Part shown: positions 16,797 to 23,404 of the stretch, piece after piece
Position numbering within the stretch: the first letter of the stretch is position 1
How the letters are laid out: every line of letters starts with the position of its first letter
NCBI GenBank assembly: GCA_025928535.1
Contig: JAICJJ010000002.1
Span: forward strand, 1 to 23,404
DNA from: Thermomicrobiales bacterium
Lineage (GTDB): Bacteria; Chloroflexota; Chloroflexia; Thermomicrobiales; UBA6265
Reading direction: 5' to 3'
Length of the DNA: 23,404 nt
Notes under the pieces: generated by a model
What the model saw: the letters and a program-made list of their open reading frames with translations, nothing else
The model's database searches: none
Told to the model about the DNA's origin: nothing
Program-made: the position numbers and the translations under genes

Positions 16797-16961
16797 TCAG
16801 CAGCCGGGCTGGCCGTGGTTGCCGCAGCAATTTTGCCGCAGCGCCACCCGCCGCCAGAGATTACGCGCCGTCATCGCGAGTTTGTCACGCAACGGCGCGT
16901 CCGTATTTCGCCAGTTGCGCACGACCGCGCTGACCGACGGCCGGCCTCCCCCCGCGCACAT
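16797..16961 (-). CDS. 54-residue peptide with C-terminal CCGNHGQPGC motif
   Basis: A 54-residue basic protein that begins one base after the stop of the NDUFA9-like gene (TGA, C, ATG). GCGAGG lies five bases before the ATG, inside the upstream gene's last codons, a textbook coupled start. The body has a tryptophan- and arginine-rich amphipathic stretch (WRNTDAPLRDKLAMTARNLWRR) that is written here only to show its character, and the chain ends CCGNHGQPGC (45-54), three cysteines with glycines and a histidine. The motif could bind a metal or form a disulfide, or be modified. I have a recollection of similar short CCGNxGxPGC tails in Chloroflexota, without a known function. It is the last gene of the Crp-like operon, and the convergent hairpins follow. 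Confidence 0.7.
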   Translation of the reverse strand: MCAGGGRPSVSAVVRNWRNTDAPLRDKLAMTARNLWRRVALRQNCCGNHGQPGC

Positions 16962-16962
16962 G

Positions 16963-17913
16963 TCAGCCTCGCTTTCGATTGGCGACGTAATCGATCCCCG
17001 TTTCGAGATCGAGCGGCGGCCGTCCGATGAGCGATTCGGTCGCCGACGCGTCGGAGCAATTGTCGATCGACAGCATCTTCAATTGCGCGTCGGTCACGGG
17101 CGGCCGCAACCGTTTCGGCAACGGCCGCGCCAGCGCGACGACCGGTCGGAGCAAACTGATCGGCAGGTGAATCATGCGCTTCCGCGCGCCCAACTTGCGC
17201 GCGATGGCGTCGAGCAATTGATCGTAGGTGTACACCTGCGGCCCGCCGAGTTCGTAGATGTGACCCGTCGTGGCGGGGTCGTCCAGCGCGCGCACGAACG
17301 CGACCGCCACATCGCGCACGGAAATCGGCTGGAACTTGTTTCGGCCGTTGCCGGCGACCGGGATCACCGGCGCCGTTGCGATCAGCCCGGCCAGGGTGTT
17401 GATGAACTCATCGCCGGGGCCGAAGATGATCGAGGGTCGAAAAATGGTCCAGGGAATGCCGGAGGCCATCACGGCCTGCTCCGCCTGCCATTTCGCATCG
17501 AAATAGGGGTAGCGCGGATCGTTGCGCGTTCCCATCGCGCTCATGTGCAGGAAGCGGCGGACGCCGGCCGTCCGCGCCGCGTCGACCACGTTGACGGTGC
17601 CTTGCCGGATCACCGCGTCGAACGTGGCGCGGCGCGTTTCGGCGATGATCGCGACGAGATGGACGACCGCTTCGCAACCGGCGCACGCCGCCGGCAGCGT
17701 GTCCAGCCGGGTCACGTCGCCTTCCACGATTTCGACGTTCGGCCCGACCAGTTTCGCCACGGCCGCCGGGTCGCGCACAAGGAGACGGACCGGGCGCTCG
17801 CCCAATGCAGCGCGCAACGCCGTGCCGACGAATCCCGTGCCGCCGGTGATGAGGATGCGCCCGGTTACCGGCGCGACGGGCCCGCCGCCGTCGCTCGTCA
17901 CGGTGTCTGGCAT
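16963..17913 (-). CDS. NAD(P)-binding SDR protein, complex I NDUFA9-like
   Basis: A 316-residue atypical short-chain dehydrogenase/reductase of the NAD-dependent epimerase / NDUFA9 type. The nucleotide motif GGTGFVG is at 24-30, followed by LLVRDP (adenosine-ribose contact), 'VEGDVTRLDTL' and 'VVHLVAII'; a YFDAK sequence keeps the YxxxK spacing of the active site, though no matching catalytic serine is certain. The pattern 'IFRPSIIFGPGDEFIN' and 'FQPISVRDVAVAFVRAL' are strongly typical of bacterial NDUFA9-like proteins, often suggested to act in quinone or lipid metabolism or respiratory complex assembly; activity is usually unproven. The ATG at 17913 lies inside the upstream Crp-like gene (16-base overlap), indicating one operon. 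Confidence 0.88.
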   Translation of the reverse strand: MPDTVTSDGGGPVAPVTGRILITGGTGFVGTALRAALGERPVRLLVRDPAAVAKLVGPNVEIVEGDVTRLDTLPAACAGCEAVVHLVAIIAETRRATFDAVIRQGTVNVVDAARTAGVRRFLHMSAMGTRNDPRYPYFDAKWQAEQAVMASGIPWTIFRPSIIFGPGDEFINTLAGLIATAPVIPVAGNGRNKFQPISVRDVAVAFVRALDDPATTGHIYELGGPQVYTYDQLLDAIARKLGARKRMIHLPISLLRPVVALARPLPKRLRPPVTDAQLKMLSIDNCSDASATESLIGRPPLDLETGIDYVANRKRG

Positions 17914-18719
17914 GTCTCAGCCAACGCCCCCGACTTGCCGTCGCCGCGGACATGGCTGCGCAGACCGTCGGCGTCGATCGACAGGGCGCTGCGACCGATG
18001 GCGTGGACCAGCCCGAGGTCCTGCAGTTCCACCAACTTGCGCGTGACCGTCACCCGATTGGACCCGATCATGTTGGCAAGCGACTGATGGGTCAAGGGCA
18101 GGGCGATCTCGGTCATTCCGTCGGCGTTGCGCTCACCGAAGGCATCGGCCAGGGCGAGCAAGGTCGTCGCCAGTCGAACCGAGGCGTCGCGCGCGAGAAG
18201 ATGCACGACGAGCGTCTGCAATTCGGTCAGGCGGCGCGTCATCCCGCGCACCATCGCCGTCGCCAGTTCGGGCGATTGCGCGAGGAGCGCGGCAAGATCA
18301 TCCGCGCCGACGATGGTCACGATCGAGTCGATCAGCGCTTCGGCGGCCGCGCCGGTGGCGAGTCCTTCGTAACTTTCTTCCTGCGCGAAGACCGTGTTCG
18401 GACCGAGCAAGCCGACGTTGATCCGGCGACCATCGGGCAAGACCTTGTAGAGCCGGATGCAGCCAGAACGCACGATGTGCACAAGATCATCGCCGCTGCC
18501 CGGCCCGAACAACTCCTGGCCCCTGGCGAATCTGACCGTGCCGGAACGACCCGGCCGCCGCCCGCCATCGGACCCGGCCGCGTGCGCCAACCACATGCCC
18601 GCCGTGTCGATCTTGCCGCCAACCGCATGCTCGGCCTCGACCGCCGCATCGGGCCGCCGGCCGGAAGCGGCGACGGCGCCCGTTCGAATCGTCACGTCAT
18701 CGTCCGTGGCCGTGGTCAT
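17898..18719 (-). CDS. Crp/Fnr-family transcription regulator
   Basis: A 273-residue cytosolic DNA-binding regulator. A cyclic-nucleotide-binding-type barrel spans about 60-145 (FARGQELFGPGSGDDLVHIVRSGCIRLYK is the strand-turn region, quoted in part: GDDLVHIVRSGCIRLY), a dimer helix about 147-190, and a winged helix-turn-helix about 205-257 with recognition helix SNRVTVTRKLVEL (220-232). There is no cysteine cluster for an iron-sulfur centre, so it is not an Fnr-type oxygen sensor, and the cAMP-binding residues are not clearly kept, so the ligand is open. The first 60 residues are an unstructured-looking extension. Start 18719 is chosen for GGAGGG nine bases upstream; in-frame ATGs at 18755 and 18782 lack one. 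It leads an operon with the NDUFA9-like gene and the 54-residue peptide, behind a good promoter. Confidence 0.9.
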   Translation of the reverse strand: MTTATDDDVTIRTGAVAASGRRPDAAVEAEHAVGGKIDTAGMWLAHAAGSDGGRRPGRSGTVRFARGQELFGPGSGDDLVHIVRSGCIRLYKVLPDGRRINVGLLGPNTVFAQEESYEGLATGAAAEALIDSIVTIVGADDLAALLAQSPELATAMVRGMTRRLTELQTLVVHLLARDASVRLATTLLALADAFGERNADGMTEIALPLTHQSLANMIGSNRVTVTRKLVELQDLGLVHAIGRSALSIDADGLRSHVRGDGKSGALAETCQTP

Positions 18720-18815
18720 TTCGTCCCGCCCTCCGCGCCCTGCCGTCCGTCGCATCGATTCGGCCGCGAACACGAGCCGCAATACGTGGTGACGGCTGAC
18801 CGACGTCCCCGATTC

Positions 18816-18844
18816 ACACTACAGATTGCGCGACTCTTCGTCAA
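18816..18844 (-). promoter_or_regulatory. Promoter of the Crp-like operon
   Basis: On the minus strand TTGACG (18839-18844, five of six matches to -35), a 17-base spacer, then TAGTGT (18816-18821). Transcription would begin near 18808, with a leader of about 90 bases. The weak -10 with a strong -35 may mean a regulated promoter. Confidence 0.5.
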
Positions 18845-18900
18845 CGGGCTACGGACCGCCGGACCGGAACCTGGCCGGCGTCGGCTGGCTGCCGCCGTGA

Positions 18901-19437
18901 TCAGAAGGTGCGGCCGAGCGCCTGATCCCATGGCTGAGGCGCCGCGACCCGGATCACCTGGAATTCGTCGTCACGCAAGTAGAGATAGAGATGGGCGAAA
19001 AATTCGGCCTCCGGCAACGGGTAGGTCGGATTGACGCACAGATATGGAAACGGCCAGGGCGACGACACGCCGGGCGCGCAGATCACCTCGATCCGTTGTC
19101 CGATGCGGAGCCGGTAGGTGAGGCCGGGGTAGCGACGCGACGGCAGATCGACGTGTCCCTGCCGTTGCACCGCCCGCCAAACGTCGTCCCCGACCGTCAG
19201 CCGGGCCACCTCGTCGGCCCGCGCCCGCGCCAACCGCACATCATCGCTGCGCAACCCGGCGCCGGCCGAGCGCTTCGGTAGATGGTCCCAGTTGTGCAGC
19301 CACGGACGTTCGATGCCGCGCTCGTCCACCAGATCCTCGCCGACGAACCCCTCGTCGAGGCTCGTCGGCGAGAGAAACCATTCCCACGCCTCGCGCAGAC
19401 GGCGGACGACCGCGTCAGCCAGCGGCGAGCGCGCCAC
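18901..19437 (-). CDS. Hypothetical protein, 178 residues
   Basis: No family recognised. The chain begins with an amphipathic helix (LADAVVRRLREAWEWFL), has a charged middle (about 35-100), and ends with a strand-rich half containing SRRYPGLTYRLRIGQRIEV, PYLCVNPTYPLPEAEFF and LYLYLRDDEFQVIRVA. It has no signal peptide or membrane segment, so it is probably cytosolic. I chose GTG at 19437 because GAGGA lies eight bases before it, overlapping the upstream gene's stop; TTG at 19452, which overlaps that stop as TTGA, is the alternative. It follows the 80-residue gene directly and must be co-expressed with it. Confidence 0.7.
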   Translation of the reverse strand: MARSPLADAVVRRLREAWEWFLSPTSLDEGFVGEDLVDERGIERPWLHNWDHLPKRSAGAGLRSDDVRLARARADEVARLTVGDDVWRAVQRQGHVDLPSRRYPGLTYRLRIGQRIEVICAPGVSSPWPFPYLCVNPTYPLPEAEFFAHLYLYLRDDEFQVIRVAAPQPWDQALGRTF

Positions 19438-19448
19438 GGCGCGTTTCC

Positions 19449-19691
19449 TCAACTGGACGAGCCGCCGGCGATCGGCGCGATGATCTGATATTCCTCCGCC
19501 TCGGGATCGAACGGCCCGTGATCGAGCACGTGCACGCCATCCACCTTCCGCGAAATCGCGCAGCCACGCTCGCGCGCCTCCCGCAAGATTCGCTCGGCTT
19601 CGGCGATGCTTTCGCGCGCTTCTTCGGTGTCCGTCTGCTCCCATTCGACGATCTGATGGCCTCGCCGGTTGGCGACGATGATGCGACCCAT
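19449..19691 (-). CDS. Small acidic hypothetical protein, 80 residues
   Basis: An 80-residue protein with a strand-strand-helix-strand-strand pattern: GRIIVANRRGHQIVEWEQ (strands), a long charged helix TEEARESIAEAERILREA, then KVDGVHVLDHG and EEYQIIAPIAGG (strands), ending GGSSS. The start at 19691 has GAGGAG six bases upstream; the frame is open up to 19766 but that part lacks a binding site. It lies 85 bases after the M20 peptidase gene and its stop region carries the ribosome binding site for the next gene. The pattern and the near-terminal GG recall beta-grasp carrier proteins such as MoaD/ThiS, but the GG is followed by three serines and the likeness is weak. Function unknown. Confidence 0.72.
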   Translation of the reverse strand: MGRIIVANRRGHQIVEWEQTDTEEARESIAEAERILREARERGCAISRKVDGVHVLDHGPFDPEAEEYQIIAPIAGGSSS

Positions 19692-19776
19692 CGAAAGCTC
19701 CTCGACGCTGTTGGGCTGCTCGTGCTGACCCCGACGCTTCGCTTCCAACCGCAATCCCGTTGCCATCGCGTCAGCG

Positions 19777-21075
19777 TCAGGCGACCTCGTCGACGCCGCA
19801 CCAGTTCGCGATCAGGAGCGCGATCGCTTCGATCGCGCGCTCGACCTCGTCGATCGCGATCGACTCGTCCGGCGCGTGGGCCAAACGGACGTCCCCCGCC
19901 CCGTACATCACGCAGGGAATTTCGCCGGTATTGACGAAATGCCGCATGTCCGCGCCGTACGTCGCCGCTTCGATCGCCGGCGGCGCCCCATTGATCGCCG
20001 CATGGGCCGCGGCCAGCGCCCGCACGAGCGGACTCTCGACCGACACCTCGGACGGCGCGAACTGACCCGTCAGCCATTCGACCACCGGCGGATGATCCCG
20101 CAACCACGAATCGGCGCCGGCGATACGCCCGATTTCAGCCTGGAACCGCTCCTGAAACATCGGCAGCGTCTCGCCCGGCACGAGCCCCGCGCGTCCTTCC
20201 GCCACCAGCCACTCCGGCACGGACGACGGCCACGATCCGGCGCGCACGGTGCCGATGTTGATCGGAATCTTGTTGGCGATCGGCCGGTAAAGCGGATGAT
20301 CGATTTCCCGGTTTCGCCGCGCCTCGAACGCGAGCAACCCGGCATGCAGCCGCGCGAACGCTTCGACGGCGCTGACGCCTTCATCCCGAACGCAGGCATG
20401 CGCCGAACGGCCGGCGACGTGGAGCCGGAACATGAGCGACCCGCCGTGCGCCGCCACGATGGCGCGCCGGGTCGGTTCGGTGATGACGGCGGCATCCGCC
20501 GTGTATCCGCGCAGGATCGCCGCCAGCGCGCCGGCGCCGCCATCTTCTTCCGAAATCACGCTTTCGACGATCACATCGCCATGCGGGGCGTAACCCGCCC
20601 GCTCCAGCGCCACGAGCGCGAACAGGTTCGTGACGACGCCCGCTTTCATGTCGCAGGAGCCGCGTCCGAACAGTCGACCATCCACGACCGCGCCGCCGAG
20701 CACATCGTGCCGCCAGTGCGTCGGGTCGCCGATCTCGACGGTGTCGATATGTCCGTTCAGGATCAGCGACCGGCCGTCGCCGACCCCGCGCCGCACGCCG
20801 ACCACGTTCGGCCGCCCGGCGAACGATTCGACCTCTGTGAACGATCCGGCGTACGGCGCCAAATCCTCGACCCGCGGCTCCCAAACGTCCGTTTCGAGAC
20901 CGAGATCGCGCATCCTGGCGGCCACGACCGCCTGCACCGCGCCTTCGGCGCCCGTCTGGCTCGGCGTCCGCACCAGCGTCTGCAGCAACGCGACCCATTC
21001 CGGCCGCATCGCCGCGACCGCTTCCCGAACATGGATTCCCAGTGCCGACGTGCGGTCATGCCCGACCGAGGCCAT
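19777..21075 (-). CDS. M20 family metallopeptidase (ArgE/DapE/ACY1-like)
   Basis: A 432-residue cytosolic zinc amidohydrolase that removes acyl or amino-acid groups from small amides. All expected metal and catalytic positions are visible: H109 and D111 in LNGHIDTV, D142 in GRGSCDMKAG (bridging), the general-base pair E176-E177 in SEEDGG, E200 in ITEPT, and H400 in LAHAPDES. The dimerisation/lid domain lies between about 210 and 320, with GRSAHA carrying the usual histidine. The start at 21075 follows GGGAG by about seven bases; the frame is open to 21159. It is 37 bases after the Ppx/GppA gene, likely the same transcript. Acetylornithine deacetylase or succinyl-diaminopimelate desuccinylase are the nearest named enzymes, but the substrate cannot be assigned from sequence. 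Confidence 0.92.
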   Translation of the reverse strand: MASVGHDRTSALGIHVREAVAAMRPEWVALLQTLVRTPSQTGAEGAVQAVVAARMRDLGLETDVWEPRVEDLAPYAGSFTEVESFAGRPNVVGVRRGVGDGRSLILNGHIDTVEIGDPTHWRHDVLGGAVVDGRLFGRGSCDMKAGVVTNLFALVALERAGYAPHGDVIVESVISEEDGGAGALAAILRGYTADAAVITEPTRRAIVAAHGGSLMFRLHVAGRSAHACVRDEGVSAVEAFARLHAGLLAFEARRNREIDHPLYRPIANKIPINIGTVRAGSWPSSVPEWLVAEGRAGLVPGETLPMFQERFQAEIGRIAGADSWLRDHPPVVEWLTGQFAPSEVSVESPLVRALAAAHAAINGAPPAIEAATYGADMRHFVNTGEIPCVMYGAGDVRLAHAPDESIAIDEVERAIEAIALLIANWCGVDEVA

Positions 21076-21112
21076 GCGCTTGCTCCCATCCGATGCGTTC
21101 AAGTGGTCTGCT

Positions 21113-22084
21113 TCAATTCGACGACTTCGGCTTCGCTGCGGCCCGACAACCCGGCCCACGCTCCTCAGTCGGCGTTGCGCGATCGGGCTGCAACTCCTCG
21201 ATCAGCAGCCCAAGCCGGATGCCGCTGCGCGCCATGTCGATCCCGGCAACGTCGAACGCCGCGCCGATCGCGGCCACGATCGCGATTCCCGCCGGCAAGA
21301 CGCGGGCGCGGCTTTCCGCGATCCCGAGGTCGCGTGCGAGGTCCGACGACCGAATGCGGGTCAAACGGTCAAGCACGCGGTCAATTTCCACACGATCGGT
21401 CGGCGCCTGGTCGACCAACTGTCGCAGATATTCTCCGGTACCGCCGACGACGATCAACCTTTGCGGCGCGTCTGTCGCCGGCGTTCCCGGTTCTTCATAC
21501 TCGGCCAGCATGGCCGACGCGGCGTCCTGGCAGGCCACGAGTTCCGCTTCGCTCGGGGGATCGGCCCGGACGTACCGATCGGTCAACCTGCCCGAGCCGA
21601 GCGGCAACGAGCGGAGCGATTGCGGCGTGCTGTTGGCGGCGACGATCAACTCGGTGCTGCCGCCGCCGACATCCGCGACCAGCACCGAGCCGGAGAGATC
21701 GGCGGTTGCCGCCAGGCCGCGAAACGTGAGCCTCGCCTCTTCCTCGCCGTCGATGATGCGGACGTCGATTCCGGTTTCTTGACGAACGCGCGCCAGAAAC
21801 GCCGGACCGTTCTCCGCGGCCCGCGTCGCTTCCGTCGCGACCGCCACGATGCGTTCGGCTCCGGCCGCGCGCGCCGCATCGACGAACCGGCGCAATGCCG
21901 CGATCGACGCGTCCATCCGGTCGTCCGCGAGCCGTCCCGTCATGTCCAACCCGGCCCCGAGCCGGACCGTCTCGGGCGGCCACGATCGCTCGGCGATGGC
22001 GCCCGCATCGTCCAGCCAGCCGACCGTCAACTTGATCGAATTCGAGCCGATGTCGATCGCGCCGATCTTTCGGGTTCGCGCCAT
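21113..22084 (-). CDS. Ppx/GppA exopolyphosphatase/pppGpp phosphatase family protein
   Basis: A 323-residue member of the actin-like ATPase-fold phosphatases that shorten polyphosphate or hydrolyse pppGpp. Landmarks: phosphate-1 motif AIDIGSNSIKL (10-20 region), ATEATRAAENG (83-93), the catalytic-glutamate segment GEEEARL (113-119), phosphate-2 motif VADVGGGSTEL (136-146), and VVGGTGEYLR as the adenosine-type motif. It has only the N-terminal two subdomains; the extra HD-like C-terminal domain of long Ppx enzymes is absent, as in the short class. The ATG at 22084 lies six bases after the stop of the CapA-like gene, whose last codons supply GGGACGGG. Polyphosphate versus pppGpp preference cannot be told here. 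Confidence 0.92.
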   Translation of the reverse strand: MARTRKIGAIDIGSNSIKLTVGWLDDAGAIAERSWPPETVRLGAGLDMTGRLADDRMDASIAALRRFVDAARAAGAERIVAVATEATRAAENGPAFLARVRQETGIDVRIIDGEEEARLTFRGLAATADLSGSVLVADVGGGSTELIVAANSTPQSLRSLPLGSGRLTDRYVRADPPSEAELVACQDAASAMLAEYEEPGTPATDAPQRLIVVGGTGEYLRQLVDQAPTDRVEIDRVLDRLTRIRSSDLARDLGIAESRARVLPAGIAIVAAIGAAFDVAGIDMARSGIRLGLLIEELQPDRATPTEERGPGCRAAAKPKSSN

Positions 22085-22090
22085 CGTGAT

Positions 22091-23404
22091 TTACCCGTCC
22101 CGCGCGTGCAACCGGTCGGTCGCGGCCCAGAAGCGATCCATCAGGTTCGCCTGCTCGCCCGCCGCCATCGGCCGCGGCTGGTTGAAATCCTGAATCTGCA
22201 CGCCATGACAGCGCAGCCGAACGACCTTCTGACCGAGCAGCCCGATTTCGAGCGCATGGCCGGCGCTCACCTCGACGCCCCACATCTGGTCGAGAATGAA
22301 ATTGCCGGGCGAATAGACGATCGGGCGGCCCTTGTAGATTTCCATCCCCTGCACGAGGTGCGGATGATTCGTCACCACCATCGTCGCTCCGGCGTCGATC
22401 GCCGCCCGCGCGCCGTTGGCCGCCCACTTCGGCACAATCCCGATGTACTCCGCGCCCATGTGGAAATACGGAATGACGATGTCGGCTTTCGTCGCCGCAT
22501 CGGCGATGTCCTGCAAGAACTGGGCGCTGGCGTAGGGATTGGTGCCGGCGCGGTCGGCCGTGGCCGCGGCGTCGAAATCGAGCACGCCGGTGGCGACCCC
22601 GGGCTCGACCTCGTGATTCGCCGTCACCCCGTCGATGCCGAGCCAGGCGATCGATCGATCGCCGACCCGCGCGATCCAGGGCGCGCGCGCGGCGGTCAGA
22701 TCGCGGCCGGCGCCGAAATAGGGAATCTTGCGGTTTTCCAACGCGGCCATGGTGTCGAGCAGGCCCTGCACTCCCCAGCCTTCGTCGTTCCAGACGGTGT
22801 GGTTGTTGGCGAGGGTCACCGCGTCGATGCCGGCCAATTCGAAACCATCCAGCATCGCCGGATCGGAAACGAAACTGAACGAATGGGGGTCCGCCGGTTG
22901 CGGCAACGTCGCCGACAAATCGCCTTCCAGATTGGCGACGGTCAGATCGAACGATTGCAGCAGCGGCGCGATCGCCCGAAAGGGATGCGTGAAATCGCCG
23001 TAGCGCACCATCGCCTTGTGCACGTTGCGCCCCGGCACGATATCGCCGACCACGCAGACCCGCGTCAGATCGGCCGCTTCGCGCAGCGGATCATCGAGTC
23101 CGATCGTCAGCGTATTTACCCGGAAATCGATGTCGTCGAGCGGAACGAGCGCGAACGCGCCGCTCCGCTGCGCCAACTCCGTCGTCAGCGATTCGTAGTC
23201 GGCCACCGGCTGGGCATCGCGCAACGTGGATGGCGCAAGGCCCGGCAACGCGAGCGCCTGCGGCCGCCCGCCGATGGCGCTGCCCAGTGCGCGCCAATCG
23301 ACGATGTCGCCGCGCAGCAGCGCCGCCGCCTGGTCCGCGCCGATTCCGGTCAACGGCAGCCGCGGCGACGTGACCAGCGCCATGCCGCGCGGCACGGCCG
23401 GCCC
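22091..23404 (-). CDS. CapA-family protein (PGA synthesis/metallophosphatase-like), N-terminus cut off
   Basis: Partial: 437 residues seen, open at the window edge. The last 320 residues are a CapA-type domain of the calcineurin-like fold: VVGDIVPGR, VANLEGDLS, LANNH, PYFHMGAEY, TNHPHLVQGMEIYKGRPIVY and SPGNFILDQ supply the expected Asp, Asn and His ligands. CapA relatives act in poly-gamma-glutamate surface polymer handling, but most are uncharacterised. The preceding 110 residues contain LLRGDIVDWRALG, which resembles the 'G-x-I-x-N-W' segment of phosphate-type periplasmic binding proteins, so this is probably a two-domain extracytoplasmic protein whose signal peptide lies beyond the window. 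A GTG at 23395 exists but looks internal. It heads the visible part of the Ppx/M20 run. Confidence 0.88.
   Translation of the reverse strand, partial: GPAVPRGMALVTSPRLPLTGIGADQAAALLRGDIVDWRALGSAIGGRPQALALPGLAPSTLRDAQPVADYESLTTELAQRSGAFALVPLDDIDFRVNTLTIGLDDPLREAADLTRVCVVGDIVPGRNVHKAMVRYGDFTHPFRAIAPLLQSFDLTVANLEGDLSATLPQPADPHSFSFVSDPAMLDGFELAGIDAVTLANNHTVWNDEGWGVQGLLDTMAALENRKIPYFGAGRDLTAARAPWIARVGDRSIAWLGIDGVTANHEVEPGVATGVLDFDAAATADRAGTNPYASAQFLQDIADAATKADIVIPYFHMGAEYIGIVPKWAANGARAAIDAGATMVVTNHPHLVQGMEIYKGRPIVYSPGNFILDQMWGVEVSAGHALEIGLLGQKVVRLRCHGVQIQDFNQPRPMAAGEQANLMDRFWAATDRLHARDG

Noticed and set aside
16819..16842. Direct repeat TTGCCGCAGC with a 14-base period, considered as a regulatory iteron
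   Set aside because: It lies inside the reading frame of the 54-residue peptide gene and is explained by codon content there.
19692..19766. Longer N-terminus for the 80-residue protein
   Set aside because: The extra 25 residues have no ribosome binding site, whereas GAGGAG precedes the ATG at 19691 at proper spacing.
1..23404. CRISPR arrays, tRNA or rRNA genes, insertion sequences, toxin-antitoxin or restriction systems
   Set aside because: Reading both strands showed no repeat-spacer pattern, cloverleaf-like element, transposase, nuclease or methylase motif.

Overview
The window is about 23 kb of GC-rich (mostly 65-70% by eye), gene-dense bacterial chromosome. Gene content and style point to Chloroflexota, most likely a Thermomicrobia/Thermomicrobiales-like lineage. 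The pointers are a solute-binding protein with an N-terminal stretch before a twin-arginine motif, a large HTH/cyclase-like/NB-ARC/TPR regulator, a CapA-family protein with a solute-binding-like N-terminus, and short-leader -35/-10 promoters. This assignment is inference; there is no rRNA or other marker here. I saw no tRNA, rRNA, CRISPR array, insertion sequence or phage gene.

Layout. 1-515 is non-coding and holds two hairpins and a good promoter for a small secreted cupin-like protein (516-1061, +). It converges on a 1,037-residue regulator (1336-4449, -) that joins an XRE helix-turn-helix, a degenerate class III cyclase domain, an NB-ARC ATPase and TPRs. Next come a possible gene remnant (4596-4775, -) and a ferredoxin-NADP reductase of the thioredoxin-reductase type (4808-5878, -). 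Divergent from the reductase is a low-GC DUF3800-like gene (6123-6734, +). An aminotransferase (7034-8269, +) precedes a peptide/amine-type ABC importer: solute-binding protein (8480-10195), hairpin, and two permeases (10246-12215). No ATPase for the importer is present.

A thioesterase (12231-12716, -) is translationally coupled to a 623-residue protein with a nucleoside-phosphorylase-like C-terminus (12713-14584, -). Divergent from that pair is an ABC exporter half-transporter (start near 14885, to 16753, +) whose coding signal seems to begin at an ACG codon behind a hairpin-buried Shine-Dalgarno sequence. Converging on it is a three-gene operon on the minus strand: a Crp/Fnr-type regulator (17898-18719), an NDUFA9-like NAD(P)-binding protein (16963-17913) and a 54-residue peptide ending CCGNHGQPGC (16797-16961).

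The right end is a minus-strand run: CapA-like protein (22091 to the window edge, partial), Ppx/GppA phosphatase (21113-22084), M20 peptidase (19777-21075), an 80-residue protein (19449-19691) and a 178-residue protein (18901-19437), with gaps of 6, 37, 85 and 11 bases.

No classical defence or mobile system is visible. The parts that look least described are the 54-residue Cys-motif peptide in the Crp operon, the phosphorylase-like fusion coupled to a thioesterase opposite an exporter, the exporter's start region, and the coupled 80/178-residue gene pair.
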